The notes under the pieces are model-generated. The model was not told where the DNA came from. It worked only from the letters and a program-made list of their open reading frames with translations, and searched no databases. Positions 8,004 through 15,842 of a stretch of 42,388 bases of DNA are shown piece by piece. Each line of letters opens with the position of its first letter. Positions within the stretch are counted from its first letter, which is position 1. The stretch spans positions 77,220 through 119,607 of the forward strand of contig NZ_LMCW01000017.1 of the NCBI RefSeq assembly GCF_001424945.1, in the 5' to 3' direction. The translations under genes were made by a program, and so were the position numbers. The stretch is from Rhizobium sp. Root1203 (GTDB lineage: Bacteria; Pseudomonadota; Alphaproteobacteria; Rhizobiales; Rhizobiaceae).

Positions 8004-9092
8004 ATGTCGACCATCGAGCTTCGCAAAGTGACCAAGCGGTTCGGCAGTTTCAACGCCGTGCGCAATGTTGATCTATCGGTTGCCGCCGGGGAGGTCGTGT
8101 GCCTCCTTGGGCCTTCTGGCTGCGGCAAGACGACGACCCTTCGCATGATCGCTGGGCTTGAGCGCCCCACGGCGGGGGATCTCTTCACTGCCGGCAGGCG
8201 GGTGAACGATCTGCCGCCCGAAAAGCGCAACATCGCCATGGTATTCCAGTTCTATGCGCTCTATCCATCCCTCAGCATCAGCGACAATATCGCCATGCCG
8301 CTCCAGTATGAACGTGTGTCACGCGAAGACAAAGAGCGGCGTGTACGGCGTGTCGCGGAGATCCTTCAGTTGCTGCCGGTTCTCGATCGCAAACCGGCGG
8401 AATTGTCCGATGGTGAGAAGCAAAGGGTAGCCGTGGCGCGCGCCATCGTTCGCGATCCGGATTGCTTCCTTTTTGACGAACCGCTGTCGCGCCTGGATGT
8501 CGAGCTGCGCCACTCGATGCGGGGCCAGATCAAGGAAGTGCTGTCCGACCTTTCAAAGGCGACGGTGATCGTCACCCATGACCAGCTCGAGGCACTGACG
8601 ATGGCTGACCGGATCGCCATCATGAAAGATGGAATGGTCGAGCAGGTGGGTAGCCCGCATGACGTGTTTGCGCGCCCGGCCAATGTCTTCGTGGCAAGTT
8701 TCATTGGAACACCTCAAATGAACCTGATCGAGGCTGAGATCAAGGGTTTGGACGCGGGTGCCGCATGTCTTCGGCTTGATGGGGGCCAAATTCGGCTCGC
8801 AGCGCCAGCCGCACTTGGAGGGCTGGGCTCGCCGAACGTGACTGTCGGGGTAAGACCGCGTGCGTTCGCCCTCGTTGCCGAAGCCGATAAAGAGACCGTT
8901 GCCGCCCAGGCAGAACTCATTGAACCGATGGGAGCGGAGACGCTTATCCACGCAAAGACATCGGGCGGTATCAATATCCGCGTGGTCGTCCCACGGGAAA
9001 AACGTGTTCGCGCGGGTGAGGCCATGCATCTCCGGCCGGATCCAAAACAGATCTATTTCTTCGACGCGGATGGGGAGGCGGTTCACGCATGA
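8004..9092 (+). CDS. Sugar ABC importer ATPase 2 (MalK/UgpC-like, altered signature motif)
   Basis: This is the second CUT1-type ATPase of the operon (362 aa), clearly different from the first. It has Walker A GPSGCGKT (36-43), Q-loop Q82, Walker B CFLFDEP with D158/E159, and an intact H-loop histidine (THDQ, His192). The signature motif reads LSDGEK (134-139) instead of LSGGQ/E, so Asp136 replaces the first glycine. A TOBE-type regulatory domain follows. Its stop overlaps the start of the next gene (ATGA). In a head-to-tail dimer with ATPase 1, the altered signature here would face the ATP site whose H-loop histidine is missing in ATPase 1, leaving one canonical and one degenerate site. Confidence 0.92.
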   Translation: MSTIELRKVTKRFGSFNAVRNVDLSVAAGEVVCLLGPSGCGKTTTLRMIAGLERPTAGDLFTAGRRVNDLPPEKRNIAMVFQFYALYPSLSISDNIAMPLQYERVSREDKERRVRRVAEILQLLPVLDRKPAELSDGEKQRVAVARAIVRDPDCFLFDEPLSRLDVELRHSMRGQIKEVLSDLSKATVIVTHDQLEALTMADRIAIMKDGMVEQVGSPHDVFARPANVFVASFIGTPQMNLIEAEIKGLDAGAACLRLDGGQIRLAAPAALGGLGSPNVTVGVRPRAFALVAEADKETVAAQAELIEPMGAETLIHAKTSGGINIRVVVPREKRVRAGEAMHLRPDPKQIYFFDADGEAVHA

Positions 9093-9520
9093 GACAGGGT
9101 ATGACAGCCAGTTCCGCGTTGCGGCTTGAAATAATCATCATTGGGTTGGGGCTCCTGGCGCTTTCGCTCATCTTCCAGCCGTTTCACCTGACGCTCTTTG
9201 CCGTCGGAAGTGCGCTTGTCGTATTGGCGGCCCTTCTCAACAACCTCTTGCCATTGGCCGCGCCGGGTGTTTCTGCGCGATCCGTCGTGACTGGCGGATT
9301 GATCGTTGCGCTGATCTTCTTCGTGGTGGTGCTGGTCGCTATCGCGGCGGCGCATTTTTACGGCGCGTTTTTCCTCAAGCAGCCGGATTCCGCTACATAT
9401 TCCGGCAAGTCCTACTACGCCGCGACGCCGTTCTATCTCACGTCGTTTTATTGGGTCGTGGCGGCGATTGCCTCGGCCCTGGCATTGACTATCGCCTGTT
9501 TGGTAGCTCGCCGGCCTTAG
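9089..9520 (+). CDS. Small membrane protein of the ABC importer operon
   Basis: I do not recognise the family. The product has 143 aa with four hydrophobic stretches: about 14-28, 32-50, 67-92 and 115-138. A polar loop (FFLKQPDSATYSGKSYYAATP) lies before the last. The ATG lies inside the stop of ATPase 2 (ATGA overlap), so the two are translated together and the protein very probably belongs to the transporter. The rhizobial glycerol importer with two ATPases also carries an extra small membrane protein, which may be an analogue; I cannot show homology. It could stabilise the permease or act as a further subunit. Confidence 0.8.
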   Translation: MRQGMTASSALRLEIIIIGLGLLALSLIFQPFHLTLFAVGSALVVLAALLNNLLPLAAPGVSARSVVTGGLIVALIFFVVVLVAIAAAHFYGAFFLKQPDSATYSGKSYYAATPFYLTSFYWVVAAIASALALTIACLVARRP

Positions 9521-9577
9521 GGCCGCGAACAGACCGCCCGCCAGACTGCCGAGGTACTATGTTCCACGTGCTGCCGA

Positions 9578-9591
9578 CATGATACATCATG
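9578..9591. promoter_or_regulatory. 14-bp palindrome before the PAS-AraC regulator
   Basis: CATGAT-AC-ATCATG is a perfect dyad with 6-bp arms, placed about 50 bases before the regulator's start codon in the 119-nt gap after the transporter genes. It is a candidate operator for autoregulation or for another regulator. No second copy was seen elsewhere in the cluster. Confidence 0.35.
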
Positions 9592-9639
9592 AACCGACAC
9601 GGCGCGCTTCGTCACTGAGCGAAAAGAAGATGTGTGGTC

Positions 9640-10398
9640 ATGGCTGCATCCAACCCGAAAACGATCGAGCCGCTATTCCCGATACCTGAGAATTTCAGCG
9701 AGATTTTCGATTTCATTCCCGACGTCAATTTCTATCTGAAGGACCGCGACTCCAGATGGCGTGCGTGCAATAGCGCGGCTCTCGCGTCCTTCAACGCCAG
9801 GACAACGGAAGATATTCTCGGCCGCTCGGAATTGGAGCTGTTCCCCCTCCACATCGCGGAGCCCATCCTCAAAGACGATCGCCACGTCATGGACACGGGA
9901 CAGCCGATCGTGAACAAGATGGAGGTGGTCGTCGATGAGCATGGCCATCTTGTCTGGGTTACCACCACCAAATTGCCGACGCGCTCGACGGACGGCTCGA
10001 TCACGGGCATCATGGGCATTACTCGGATCCTCCGGCGGACCGAAATGTTGCCGGAGGGTTATCGGCAATTCTCCAAAGCTGTTTGCTTTATTCAGGAGAA
10101 CTACAGCCGTGTCATCGATATCAAGGAATTGGCGCGTTTGTGCTGCCTTTCCGACAGCCAGTTCCGAAAGAAGTTCCGCAAGCTTTTCCGCACCTCTCCG
10201 CAAGATTTCATCCTCGGCGTGCGGATGCAGGCAGCGGCTCGGCTGCTGGTGTCGACCGACCAGCCCATTGTGGAGATAGCCCTGAAGAGCGGCTTTTGCG
10301 ATCAAAGCTATTTTACCAGAAAGTTTTCCATGTTCTTGGGCGACTCACCGAAGAAATATCGCGATCGATGGCAAGGTCAGCGTCGCGGAAAAGAGTAG
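9640..10398 (+). CDS. PAS-domain AraC-family transcriptional regulator
   Basis: The product (252 aa) has an N-terminal PAS domain (about 20-125: FDFIPDVNFYLKDRDSRW, then GRSELELFP, ending ITGIMGITRI) and a C-terminal AraC/XylS double helix-turn-helix (about 145-250: IDIKELARLCCLSDSQFRKKF and IVEIALKSGFCDQSYFTRKF). It lacks the cupin sugar-binding domain of classical AraC, so the signal is probably sensed by the PAS fold or by a ligand bound in it. It is transcribed with the transporter and lies just before the catabolic genes, which makes it the likely local regulator. ATG 9640 is chosen over GTG 9634; an AAGAAG box lies upstream. Confidence 0.88.
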   Translation: MAASNPKTIEPLFPIPENFSEIFDFIPDVNFYLKDRDSRWRACNSAALASFNARTTEDILGRSELELFPLHIAEPILKDDRHVMDTGQPIVNKMEVVVDEHGHLVWVTTTKLPTRSTDGSITGIMGITRILRRTEMLPEGYRQFSKAVCFIQENYSRVIDIKELARLCCLSDSQFRKKFRKLFRTSPQDFILGVRMQAAARLLVSTDQPIVEIALKSGFCDQSYFTRKFSMFLGDSPKKYRDRWQGQRRGKE

Positions 10399-10619
10399 TG
10401 CGCGACAATCCCAATGCGATCGTTCCGGTGATCTGAAGGCGACGACGTCGCAGTCCTCGGCCGTGCCGATCGCACACCGACTGCAAACCGTCGTCGACGT
10501 GGGGGCGAGTTGAGATCCGGCTCAATAATCAGATCGTTATAAAAAAGCGCCCTGCTGCACAATGCGGACAACGTCGTGCTCGCTAACCTGCAAACACCAA
10601 TCGCGGGGAGGAGAATGTG
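10399..10619 (+). promoter_or_regulatory. Gap with likely promoter and strong ribosome-binding site of the catabolic genes
   Basis: This 221-nt gap is the largest inside the cluster. It ends with GGGGAGGAG (10605-10613), six bases before ATG 10620, which decides that start over the GTG at 10617. An AT-rich patch near 10525-10550 (ATAATCAGATCGTTATAAAA) is the only plausible promoter core. The gap suggests that the catabolic genes have their own promoter, separate from that of the transporter. Confidence 0.4.
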
Positions 10620-11471
10620 ATGTTGCTCGGTTTCAATATGCTGCTCTGGACGCCGTTCGTCACGGAGGTCGACTTTCCGACCTTTGGCGAGCTGAAGAAG
10701 TCTGGCTATGATGGCGTTGAGTTGCCAATTTTCGAGGGTTCTCCCGAGCACTATCGAAAGGTGGGGCAGGCGATACGGGATAATGGACTTCGCTGCACCG
10801 CGGTCGGCATCATTCCAGAAGAAGCGAAGAACTGTACGAGCAATGATCCGAAAGTCCGCGCGGCCGGCCTTGATCATCTCAAATGGTTGATCGACTGCCT
10901 TGAGGCGGCGGGCGGTGAGGTACTCTGCGGCCCGTTCTATCAGCCGCTGGCAACATTCACCGGCGATCCGCCTACGGCTGATGAAATGGCCGGCGCGGTC
11001 GAGGTTCACAAGCAGGCAGCCCGCTATGCGTCGTTGAAGAACATCAAGCTCTCGGTCGAGCCGCTCAATCGCTTCGAGTGCTATCTGCTCAATACCGTGC
11101 AGGACGCAGCGGCGTTGGTCGCCAAGGTCGATGAGCCGAATTATGGGCTCCTCTACGACACCTTCCACGCCAATATCGAGGAGAAGGATCCGGTCGGCGT
11201 GATCAAGCCGAACATGGCGTGCATTAACCACGTGCACCTGTCGGAGAACGATCGCGGGACGCCCGGAAAGGGACATATCCCTTGGGCCAGCACGTTCGAA
11301 GCGATCCGCTCGACCGGCTACGACCAGTGGTACGTCATCGAGGCGTTCGGGCGGTCATTGCCCGAAGTGGCAGCCGCCACGCGAGTCTGGCGAGATTTCT
11401 TCCCGACCAAACAGGAAGTTTATCAGTTCGGTCATGACTTCCTGCGCGACCAGTGGTCTCGCGCTGCCTAG
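10620..11471 (+). CDS. D-tagatose 3-epimerase-like sugar epimerase (TIM barrel)
   Basis: This 283-aa metal-dependent TIM-barrel enzyme is of the AP_endonuc_2/xylose-isomerase-like superfamily. Its metal ligands can be placed: Glu147 (SVEPLNR), Asp180 (YDTFHANIE), His206 (HVHLSEND) and Glu241 (VIEAFG). Spacing and wording match D-tagatose/D-allulose 3-epimerases, where the set is E152/D185/H211/E246, including the substrate loop ENDRGTPGKGHIPW. Such enzymes epimerise C3 of free ketoses and can interconvert L-xylulose and L-ribulose. Feeding L-ribulose to the downstream AraB/AraD-like enzymes would make sense. It is the first gene of the catabolic set, 21 nt before the next. The substrate is inferred, not shown. 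Confidence 0.85.
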   Translation: MLLGFNMLLWTPFVTEVDFPTFGELKKSGYDGVELPIFEGSPEHYRKVGQAIRDNGLRCTAVGIIPEEAKNCTSNDPKVRAAGLDHLKWLIDCLEAAGGEVLCGPFYQPLATFTGDPPTADEMAGAVEVHKQAARYASLKNIKLSVEPLNRFECYLLNTVQDAAALVAKVDEPNYGLLYDTFHANIEEKDPVGVIKPNMACINHVHLSENDRGTPGKGHIPWASTFEAIRSTGYDQWYVIEAFGRSLPEVAAATRVWRDFFPTKQEVYQFGHDFLRDQWSRAA

Positions 11472-11492
11472 GCGAAAATCAGAGGTGAATAT

Positions 11493-12548
11493 ATGAAGAC
11501 GATCAAAGGCCCGGCGATCTACCTGGCGCAATTCGTCGGCGACCAGGCGCCCTTCAACACGTTCAAGGACATTTGCGGATGGGCCGCCTCGCTCGGCTTC
11601 AGGGGCGTCCAGATCCCGGTCTGGGACACGCGGCTCATCGACGTCACCAAGGCGGCCGAAAGCAAAGCCTATTGCGATGATCTCAGGGGCGTTGCGGCTG
11701 AGCAGGGAGTGCAGATCACCGAACTTGCCTCGCATCTGCAGGGGCAGCTCGTCGCCGTTAATCCGGCCTTTGACGAGGCGCTCGACGCATTCGCGCCCGT
11801 GCATGTTCGAGGAAATCCGAAGGCAAGACAGGAATGGGCCGTGCAACAGGTCAAGGCGAGCGCCATCGCAAGCCGCAATCTCGGCCTGAAGTCTCATGTA
11901 ACATTCTCCGGCGCTCTTGCATGGCCATTTTTCTATCCTTGGCCGCCTCGACCCGCCGGTCTGGTCGACGCCGCCTTTGAAGAACTTGCCCGCCGGTGGA
12001 GACCGATCCTCGATCTACATGCGGAGCATGGTATCGACGCGTGCTTCGAATTGCATCCTGGCGAGGATCTCTTCGACGGAACGACCTTCGAACGTTTTCT
12101 GAAGGCGGTGGACAATCATGAGCGTTGCTGCATCGCCTATGACCCGTCGCACTTCCGAATGCAGAACCTCGACTACGTCGGCTTCATCGACGTCTATCAC
12201 GAACGGATCAAGGCCTTCCATGTAAAGGATGCTGAGCTTCGCTCGACCCCCAGTCAAGGCGTATATTCCGGCTACTCTGAGTGGCCGGATCGCGCGGCGA
12301 GGTTCCGCTCGTTAGGCGACGGCGATATCGATTTCCGGTCGATCTTCGCTCAGCTCTCCGTGCACAATTTCGACGGGTGGGCCGTGCTCGAATGGGAGTG
12401 CGCGATCAAGGACCGGATGGACGGTGCCCGTGAGGGGGCCAAGTTTATCGCGGATCATTTAATCCGCGTCAGTCAATCGACCTTCGACGACTTCATCGAG
12501 CAGGGGGCTGACGACAAGGCGGTCAAGCGCGCTCTTGGGCTGATCTGA
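11493..12548 (+). CDS. Sugar isomerase/epimerase-like TIM-barrel protein (long form)
   Basis: This 351-aa protein of the sugar phosphate isomerase/epimerase (AP_endonuc_2) superfamily is longer than the 270-290-aa epimerases. Likely metal ligands are Glu186 (CFELHPGED), Asp217 and His220 (YDPSHF), His243 (FHVKD) and Glu300 (VLEWE). A long insertion after the metal His contains GVYSGYSEWPDRAARFRSLGDG. A C-terminal tail (about 320-351) extends beyond the barrel. Relatives are common beside Gfo/Idh/MocA oxidoreductases in rhizobial sugar and inositol clusters, but their reactions are mostly unassigned. It follows the epimerase gene by 21 nt and precedes the kinase gene. Confidence 0.85.
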   Translation: MKTIKGPAIYLAQFVGDQAPFNTFKDICGWAASLGFRGVQIPVWDTRLIDVTKAAESKAYCDDLRGVAAEQGVQITELASHLQGQLVAVNPAFDEALDAFAPVHVRGNPKARQEWAVQQVKASAIASRNLGLKSHVTFSGALAWPFFYPWPPRPAGLVDAAFEELARRWRPILDLHAEHGIDACFELHPGEDLFDGTTFERFLKAVDNHERCCIAYDPSHFRMQNLDYVGFIDVYHERIKAFHVKDAELRSTPSQGVYSGYSEWPDRAARFRSLGDGDIDFRSIFAQLSVHNFDGWAVLEWECAIKDRMDGAREGAKFIADHLIRVSQSTFDDFIEQGADDKAVKRALGLI

Positions 12549-12602
12549 GTTTCCCCATTGATTTGAAACCCGCTGACGACCTTCCTAACAGGTGTAACAA
12601 GA

Positions 12603-14288
12603 ATGCATTCCCGCACGGATCCAGCATACGTCATCGGCTTCGACTACGGCACGAATTCTTGCCGGGCGGTGCTGATGCGGCCAGACGCCCCCGCCGAGCT
12701 AGCGCTGGCCACATATGCCTACCCTTCCGGCAAGGATGGTGTTCTCTATGACCCGCGTCATGTTCATCTGGCGCGCCAGCGTCCGAGCGACTATCTTGCG
12801 GGGGTGCAAGCCTGCGTCTCGTCGCTCCTTGAGCAGGCGCGACGAACCATAGTTGGCTTCGACGCCTCGCAGGTGCGTGGACTTGGCTTTGCAGCAACTG
12901 GCAGCACGGTCATCCCGGTTGACGCCGATCTCCACCCACTGGCCGATCGGCCGGAATTTTCAGAAAACCTGGACGCGATGTCGTGGTTGTGGAAGGACCA
13001 TACAAGCGAGGCTGACGCCGAACGATTGACGCAGGCCTTCCGCGATCGGCGACCCGAGATGATCGCGCGTTGCGGTGGCGTCTATTCGCCCGAATGGTTC
13101 TGGGCCAAGGTCCTGCGGTTAAGCCACAGCGACCCCCACGTATTTGGTCAGGCTGCCGGTTTCGTCGAGCTATGCGAATTTCTTCCAGGAACACTCTCCG
13201 GCGCCAAAGCGAATGACGTTGTTCGCAGCGCCTGCGCGCAGGGTCACAAACTCCTCCACAATAGCGACTGGGGCGGCTTGCCGGACGCAGGCTTTCTTGG
13301 TCAGGTCGATCCTGTCTTGGTGAAGGTGCGCGAAAGTACCAACACCCGCGTCGAGACGGGAGATCGGTCTGTCGGCACGCTGACGTCGACCCACGCGGCT
13401 TGGCTCGGCCTTTCACCCGACGTTGCAATTGCCGGTGGCGCCTTCGACGCGCATTTCGGCGCGGTCGGCGCCGGGATTGGCCCCGGCAAGTTGGTCAAGG
13501 TCATGGGAACCAGCACCTGTGACATCATGATTTCATCGGCTGACGCAAAGATCTCCGGTATATGCGGCGTCTTTCGCGACACTGTCCTGCCTGGCTTTTT
13601 CGGCATCGAGGCTGGCCAAAGCGCTGTCGGCGACCTGTTCAAATGGCTTGTCCAACAACTCGTGCCCGACCGCTACGGCACAACCGACGAGGAAAAATTT
13701 GCCAACCTGAGCAGCGTGGCCGAACAGTTGCTGCCAGGCGAATCCGGCCTGGTTGCGCTGGATTGGAACAATGGCAACCGGTCCGTTCTGGTCGATATGG
13801 ACATAAATGGGTTGGTAGTGGGCCAGACGCTCCATACTACTGCCGCCGAAATCTTCAGGGCGCTAATCGAGGCGACTGCCTTCGGCTCACTGCTCATCAT
13901 CGAGCAGATCGAGGGGGCGGGCGTCGCCGTGGACGAGATTGTCTGCTGCGGCGGGCTGGCGCAGAAGAACCCGTTCGTGATGCAGATTTATGCCGACGTG
14001 ACCGCTCGGCCGATCGTCGTGGCAGACAGTCACGAAACGTGTGCCAAGGGTGCGGCAATCTTCGCCGCCGCGGCGGCGGGCCTCGGTTCCGTCGTGGAAT
14101 TGCAAAGGCGCATGGTGTCGCTGCCACAGTCGAAATATCGCCCGAATGCTGCTGCCACTGAGGTCTATAGGCGCCTCTATGAGGTGTATCTGACATTGCA
14201 TGATGCGTTCGGCCGCCGTGGAAATGCCGACGTCTATCACGTCATGAAGACGCTCAACGCCATTCGTCGGGAGGCCTCTCGTGGATGA
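12603..14288 (+). CDS. Ribulokinase-like FGGY carbohydrate kinase
   Basis: This FGGY-family kinase has 561 aa, the size of AraB (about 566 aa) and larger than xylulokinases (about 480). The N-terminal phosphate loop reads GFDYGTNSCRAVL; the segment LWKDHT and YSPEWFWAKVLRL are typical of ribulokinases. The catalytic aspartate is in GGAFDAHFGAVGAG (Asp282), and the C-terminal ATP-site motif is CCGGLAQKNPFVMQIYADV. The expected reaction is ATP-dependent phosphorylation of L-ribulose or a related ketose at C5. It overlaps the AraD-like gene by 8 nt, so kinase and epimerase are translationally coupled, as their consecutive reactions would suggest. I leave the symbol blank because the true ketose is unknown. 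Confidence 0.88.
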   Translation: MHSRTDPAYVIGFDYGTNSCRAVLMRPDAPAELALATYAYPSGKDGVLYDPRHVHLARQRPSDYLAGVQACVSSLLEQARRTIVGFDASQVRGLGFAATGSTVIPVDADLHPLADRPEFSENLDAMSWLWKDHTSEADAERLTQAFRDRRPEMIARCGGVYSPEWFWAKVLRLSHSDPHVFGQAAGFVELCEFLPGTLSGAKANDVVRSACAQGHKLLHNSDWGGLPDAGFLGQVDPVLVKVRESTNTRVETGDRSVGTLTSTHAAWLGLSPDVAIAGGAFDAHFGAVGAGIGPGKLVKVMGTSTCDIMISSADAKISGICGVFRDTVLPGFFGIEAGQSAVGDLFKWLVQQLVPDRYGTTDEEKFANLSSVAEQLLPGESGLVALDWNNGNRSVLVDMDINGLVVGQTLHTTAAEIFRALIEATAFGSLLIIEQIEGAGVAVDEIVCCGGLAQKNPFVMQIYADVTARPIVVADSHETCAKGAAIFAAAAAGLGSVVELQRRMVSLPQSKYRPNAAATEVYRRLYEVYLTLHDAFGRRGNADVYHVMKTLNAIRREASRG

Positions 14289-15000
14289 GGAGATCCTGCA
14301 CGACGTGCTCGAGGCGAACCGCCGCTTGCCGCGCGAGGGCCTTGTCAGCCTGACCTGGGGCAACGTCAGCGGCCGTGATCCGAAAAGCGGCCTGGTCGCC
14401 ATTAAGCCAAGCGGCGTCTCCTATGACGAGTTGCAGATTGACAGCCTCATCGTGCTAGATCTTTCGGGCGCCATTGTATCCGGAACATTGCGTCCGTCGT
14501 CGGATACCGAAACCCATCTCGAACTCTATCGGCGGTTTGCCGGCGTCAACGGCATCGTGCACACGCACAGCCCGCGCGCAACAGCACTTTGCCAATTGGG
14601 ATTGGAACTGCCTGTTCTGGGCACAACCCATGCCGACCATTTTGACGGAACGGTGCCTTTGGCGCGGGAACTGACTGCGCAGGAGATCGAGGCCGGCTAT
14701 GAGCTTTTTACCGGCAAGGCGATCGCCGATTGTTTCGAATTATCCGGCGTCGATCCGGTTCGCATACCCGCCGTGCTTCAGCGATATCACGCCCCATTCG
14801 CCTGGGGTCGCAGCGTTCGGGCGGCAATGGATAATGCGGTCGCGCTCGAAGTCTGCGCCGATATGGCCCTCGCCATGTTGGCCGCCGGTCGCCCGCTTGA
14901 GCCGATACCAACGCATATCACGCGCAAACATCAAGATCGCAAACACGGCCCGAACCAGACGTATGGGCAGACCGCCAAGCGGTCAGCGACGGGAGGCTGA
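14281..15000 (+). CDS. L-ribulose-5-phosphate 4-epimerase-like class II aldolase/epimerase
   Basis: This 239-aa member of the zinc-dependent aldolase II/AraD family starts at GTG 14281 inside the kinase gene. Zinc ligands His94 and His96 (IVHTHS) and His170 (YHAPFAWG) are present. The residues that set the 4-epimerase apart from fuculose-phosphate aldolases are also present: Asp75 (PSSD), Asp119 (GTTHAD) and Tyr228 (TYGQ). These correspond, one residue shifted, to D76, H95, H97, D120, H171 and Y229 of E. coli AraD. The likely reaction is L-ribulose 5-phosphate to D-xylulose 5-phosphate, which enters the pentose phosphate pathway. Retro-aldol activity on a branched or altered sugar phosphate remains possible. 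The next gene starts 2 nt later. Confidence 0.88.
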   Translation: MDEEILHDVLEANRRLPREGLVSLTWGNVSGRDPKSGLVAIKPSGVSYDELQIDSLIVLDLSGAIVSGTLRPSSDTETHLELYRRFAGVNGIVHTHSPRATALCQLGLELPVLGTTHADHFDGTVPLARELTAQEIEAGYELFTGKAIADCFELSGVDPVRIPAVLQRYHAPFAWGRSVRAAMDNAVALEVCADMALAMLAAGRPLEPIPTHITRKHQDRKHGPNQTYGQTAKRSATGG

Positions 15001-15002
15001 AC

Positions 15003-15800
15003 ATGCCGATTGCAAAAAGTGGCGACCTTGAGGTCTTCTATGAGGTCACCGGCAGCGGGGATCCCATGATACTCATCATGGGACTGGGGGCCGATCAGAG
15101 CGTCTGGGAAATGCACCGAGCCGCTTATGCCGAGCATTTCCAATGCTTCGCCATCGACAACAGAGGAATTGGCCGAACGTCAAAGCCCGGCGGTCGCTAT
15201 ACCACTGCGGACATGGCCGAGGACGTGCGCGCCGTCATGGACCACGCCCGTGTCGGCCGCGCCCATGTCGCGGGGATCTCGATGGGTGGAGCTATCGCGC
15301 AGCAGCTCTGCCTGAGTGCGCCCGATCGGGTTCGCTCACTGATTCTGGTCAGCACCTGGGCGCGACTGCCGCTCTTTCATCGCAACGTGTTCGAACACTT
15401 CAAATCAGTTCGAGCTCATACGTCGCCGGGCGATTTCATGCGTTGCCTGCAACTGTGGATTTGGGGCCCCGAATATGTCGAGACGCATCAAGCTGAGCTG
15501 GAGCAGGCGCGCCACGATGCCGACGCCAAGCTCGCGCCCCAGCCACAATCTGCATTCGAAGCGCAGTGCGACGCCTGCATTGGCCACGACACGTTTGACC
15601 GGCTTGGCGAGATCAAGGTCCCGACACTGATCACAGCGGGGCGGGAGGACATTTTTACGCCGTTCGCACTTTCAAAAATCCTGCACCAGGCGATAGCTGG
15701 CTCGGAGTTGCTCGAATTCCCGAACTGCGCGCATGCCCATCACTGGGAAGATCTGGAAACATTCAATGGTGAGACCCTGCGCTTCATGCAGCGCAATTGA
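15003..15800 (+). CDS. Alpha/beta hydrolase (esterase or lactonase)
   Basis: This is a cytoplasmic alpha/beta-hydrolase (265 aa) without signal peptide. Nucleophile Ser93 sits in the elbow GISMGG, the oxyanion region is MGLGADQS, the acid is probably Asp216 (GREDIFTP) and the base His244 or His246 (NCAHAHHWED). Overall wording resembles 3-oxoadipate enol-lactonase/carboxylesterase-like proteins, with a lid at about 120-190. It begins 2 nt after the epimerase gene and is therefore an integral part of the operon. Lying among sugar enzymes, it could open a sugar lactone or remove an acyl group from the imported compound. Substrate not derivable from sequence. Confidence 0.85.
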   Translation: MPIAKSGDLEVFYEVTGSGDPMILIMGLGADQSVWEMHRAAYAEHFQCFAIDNRGIGRTSKPGGRYTTADMAEDVRAVMDHARVGRAHVAGISMGGAIAQQLCLSAPDRVRSLILVSTWARLPLFHRNVFEHFKSVRAHTSPGDFMRCLQLWIWGPEYVETHQAELEQARHDADAKLAPQPQSAFEAQCDACIGHDTFDRLGEIKVPTLITAGREDIFTPFALSKILHQAIAGSELLEFPNCAHAHHWEDLETFNGETLRFMQRN

Positions 15801-15842
15801 CGGCGCGCGTGATGGGACCGGTTCGTTTTTGGAAAGAGGACC

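Noticed and set aside
10377..11276. Minus-strand 299-codon frame under the 3-epimerase gene
   Set aside because: The plus strand carries the complete metal-ligand set of an epimerase. The antisense frame shows no domain.
14281..15000. Fuculose-phosphate-type aldolase as the primary call
   Set aside because: Asp119 and Tyr228, the residues that mark 4-epimerases, are both present at AraD positions, so epimerase is preferred; aldolase is kept only as an alternative.
12603..15000. Apiose pathway (isomerase, FGGY kinase, class II aldolase) as the function of the cluster
   Set aside because: The gene classes are similar, but the kinase has ribulokinase features and the aldolase-family protein has 4-epimerase residues; the fit to L-ribulose is better.
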